From: Bordetella parapertussis
Lineage (GTDB): Bacteria > Pseudomonadota > Gammaproteobacteria > Burkholderiales > Burkholderiaceae_A
Length of the DNA: 64,000 nt
Reading direction: 5' to 3'
NCBI GenBank assembly: GCA_945901825.1
Contig: CAMDMC010000003.1
Span: 43,707-107,706 of the forward strand
Positions 63,650-64,000 of this stretch are shown here, piece by piece. Position 1 is the stretch's first letter, and each line of letters starts with the position of its first letter. The notes beneath the pieces are model-generated. The model saw only the letters and a list, made by a program, of their open reading frames with translations, searched no databases and was not told the origin of the DNA. The translations under genes were made by a program, and so were the position numbers.

Positions 63650-64000
63650 TTAGTCGTGCAGACCGGCCTCGGGCTGGTAGCCCGTCACCTCGAGGCCAAA
63701 GCCTGCCATGCTTGGCATCTTACGGGGTCGGGCGAGCAGGCGCATTTTTCCAACCCCAACGTGACGAAGAATGGCTGCACCAAGGCCGTAGCTTCGAAGA
63801 GACTGACTTGAGACTGGCGAGGGCGGTACCGCCGAAATGGACCGACCGTTCATCTGGGCGAGAACAGTCTGAACCGAAGGTGCCGTGTTCAGTAGAACAA
63901 GAACCCCGCAGCCTGCCGACTCAATGGCCGCAAGCGCTGCGGGAATGGGCCAGCTGTGATTTGGGTTTTTGCTGTCAATCCAGTCAAGCAGACTGGCCGG
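63650..64000 (-). CDS. ribBA: RibBA-type protein, C-terminal part of GTP cyclohydrolase II domain (partial)
   Basis: The frame enters from the right edge and ends at 63650 (117 residues visible). The last part, SLRSYGLGAAILRHVGVGKMRLLARPRKMPSM then GFGLEVTGYQPE, is the C-terminus of RibA/RibBA proteins. The cysteine zinc site and catalytic residues lie outside the window. The visible part is more divergent than a bare RibA, as in RibBA proteins whose RibA half may be reduced; the RibB half cannot be seen. Followed 46 bp later by ribH. Confidence 0.8.
   Translation of the reverse strand, partial: PASLLDWIDSKNPNHSWPIPAALAAIESAGCGVLVLLNTAPSVQTVLAQMNGRSISAVPPSPVSSQSLRSYGLGAAILRHVGVGKMRLLARPRKMPSMAGFGLEVTGYQPEAGLHD

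Overview
The window reads as a chromosomal segment of a Gram-negative proteobacterium, most likely a betaproteobacterium of the Burkholderiales. The evidence is gene order and family type: rpsU-dnaG-rpoD with divergent tsaD, purM divergent from hda, miaA-mutL-amiC-tsaE beside queG, ribBA-ribH-nusB-thiL-pgpA, recA-recX and sucC-sucD, plus an RpoD with a long Lys/Ala/Pro-rich N-terminus. The taxon is an inference from layout; no rRNA or marker search was possible.

Region 1 (1-30.5 kb) is a catabolic region centred on organosulfur compounds. It opens with a cytoplasmic-type sulfatase (cut by the left edge) divergent from a metallophosphoesterase, then a SulP anion transporter. An IclR regulator starts a tightly packed operon encoding phosphate acetyltransferase, a three-subunit membrane-anchored molybdenum sulfite dehydrogenase (SoeABC type) and an AMP-forming acyl-CoA ligase. 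Sulfoacetaldehyde acetyltransferase (xsc) lies on the minus strand at 24.9-26.7 kb, divergent from a second IclR regulator that leads a CobS-like/CobT-like pair. Xsc, Pta and SoeABC form a complete lower pathway: sulfoacetaldehyde to acetyl phosphate plus sulfite, acetyl phosphate to acetyl-CoA, and sulfite to sulfate.

Between these blocks (12.6-24.8 kb) is a separate LacI-controlled module. A lacI gene is followed by a GMC-family FAD dehydrogenase on one strand. On the other strand is a long operon: a small membrane protein, a TRAP transporter (DctP with a Tat-type signal, DctQ, DctM), a histidinol-dehydrogenase-family enzyme like sulfopropanediol 3-dehydrogenase (HpsN), an SDR, two zinc alcohol dehydrogenases, a PfkB kinase resembling sulfofructose kinase and a LacD/YihT-type class I aldolase. 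Two LacI-type operators (TGTA..CG..TTACA) sit in the divergent promoter region. The combination of HpsN-type and other dehydrogenases with a ketose kinase and aldolase, and no sugar isomerase, is the most likely undescribed system here: possibly a sulfosugar-alcohol or related polyol pathway that cleaves a phosphorylated sulfo-ketose and oxidises the three-carbon sulfonate.

Region 2 (30.5-64 kb) is mostly housekeeping: a GST, small proteins, a CAT-anticodon tRNA, birA, a two-component system, rpsU-dnaG-rpoD, tsaD, plsY, miaA, mutL, a tsaE-amiC fusion, queG, xerD, purM/hda, a HAD phosphatase, pcnB, folK, a deoxynucleoside kinase, panC, sucCD, recAX with a LexA box, pncC, pgpA, thiL, nusB, ribH and the 3' end of ribBA. 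Oddities include the TsaE-amidase fusion with an internal Tat-like signal, the roughly 320-residue histone-like extension of RpoD, and a 31-residue membrane protein overlapping the end of sucD. I saw no CRISPR array, insertion sequence, prophage or rRNA.
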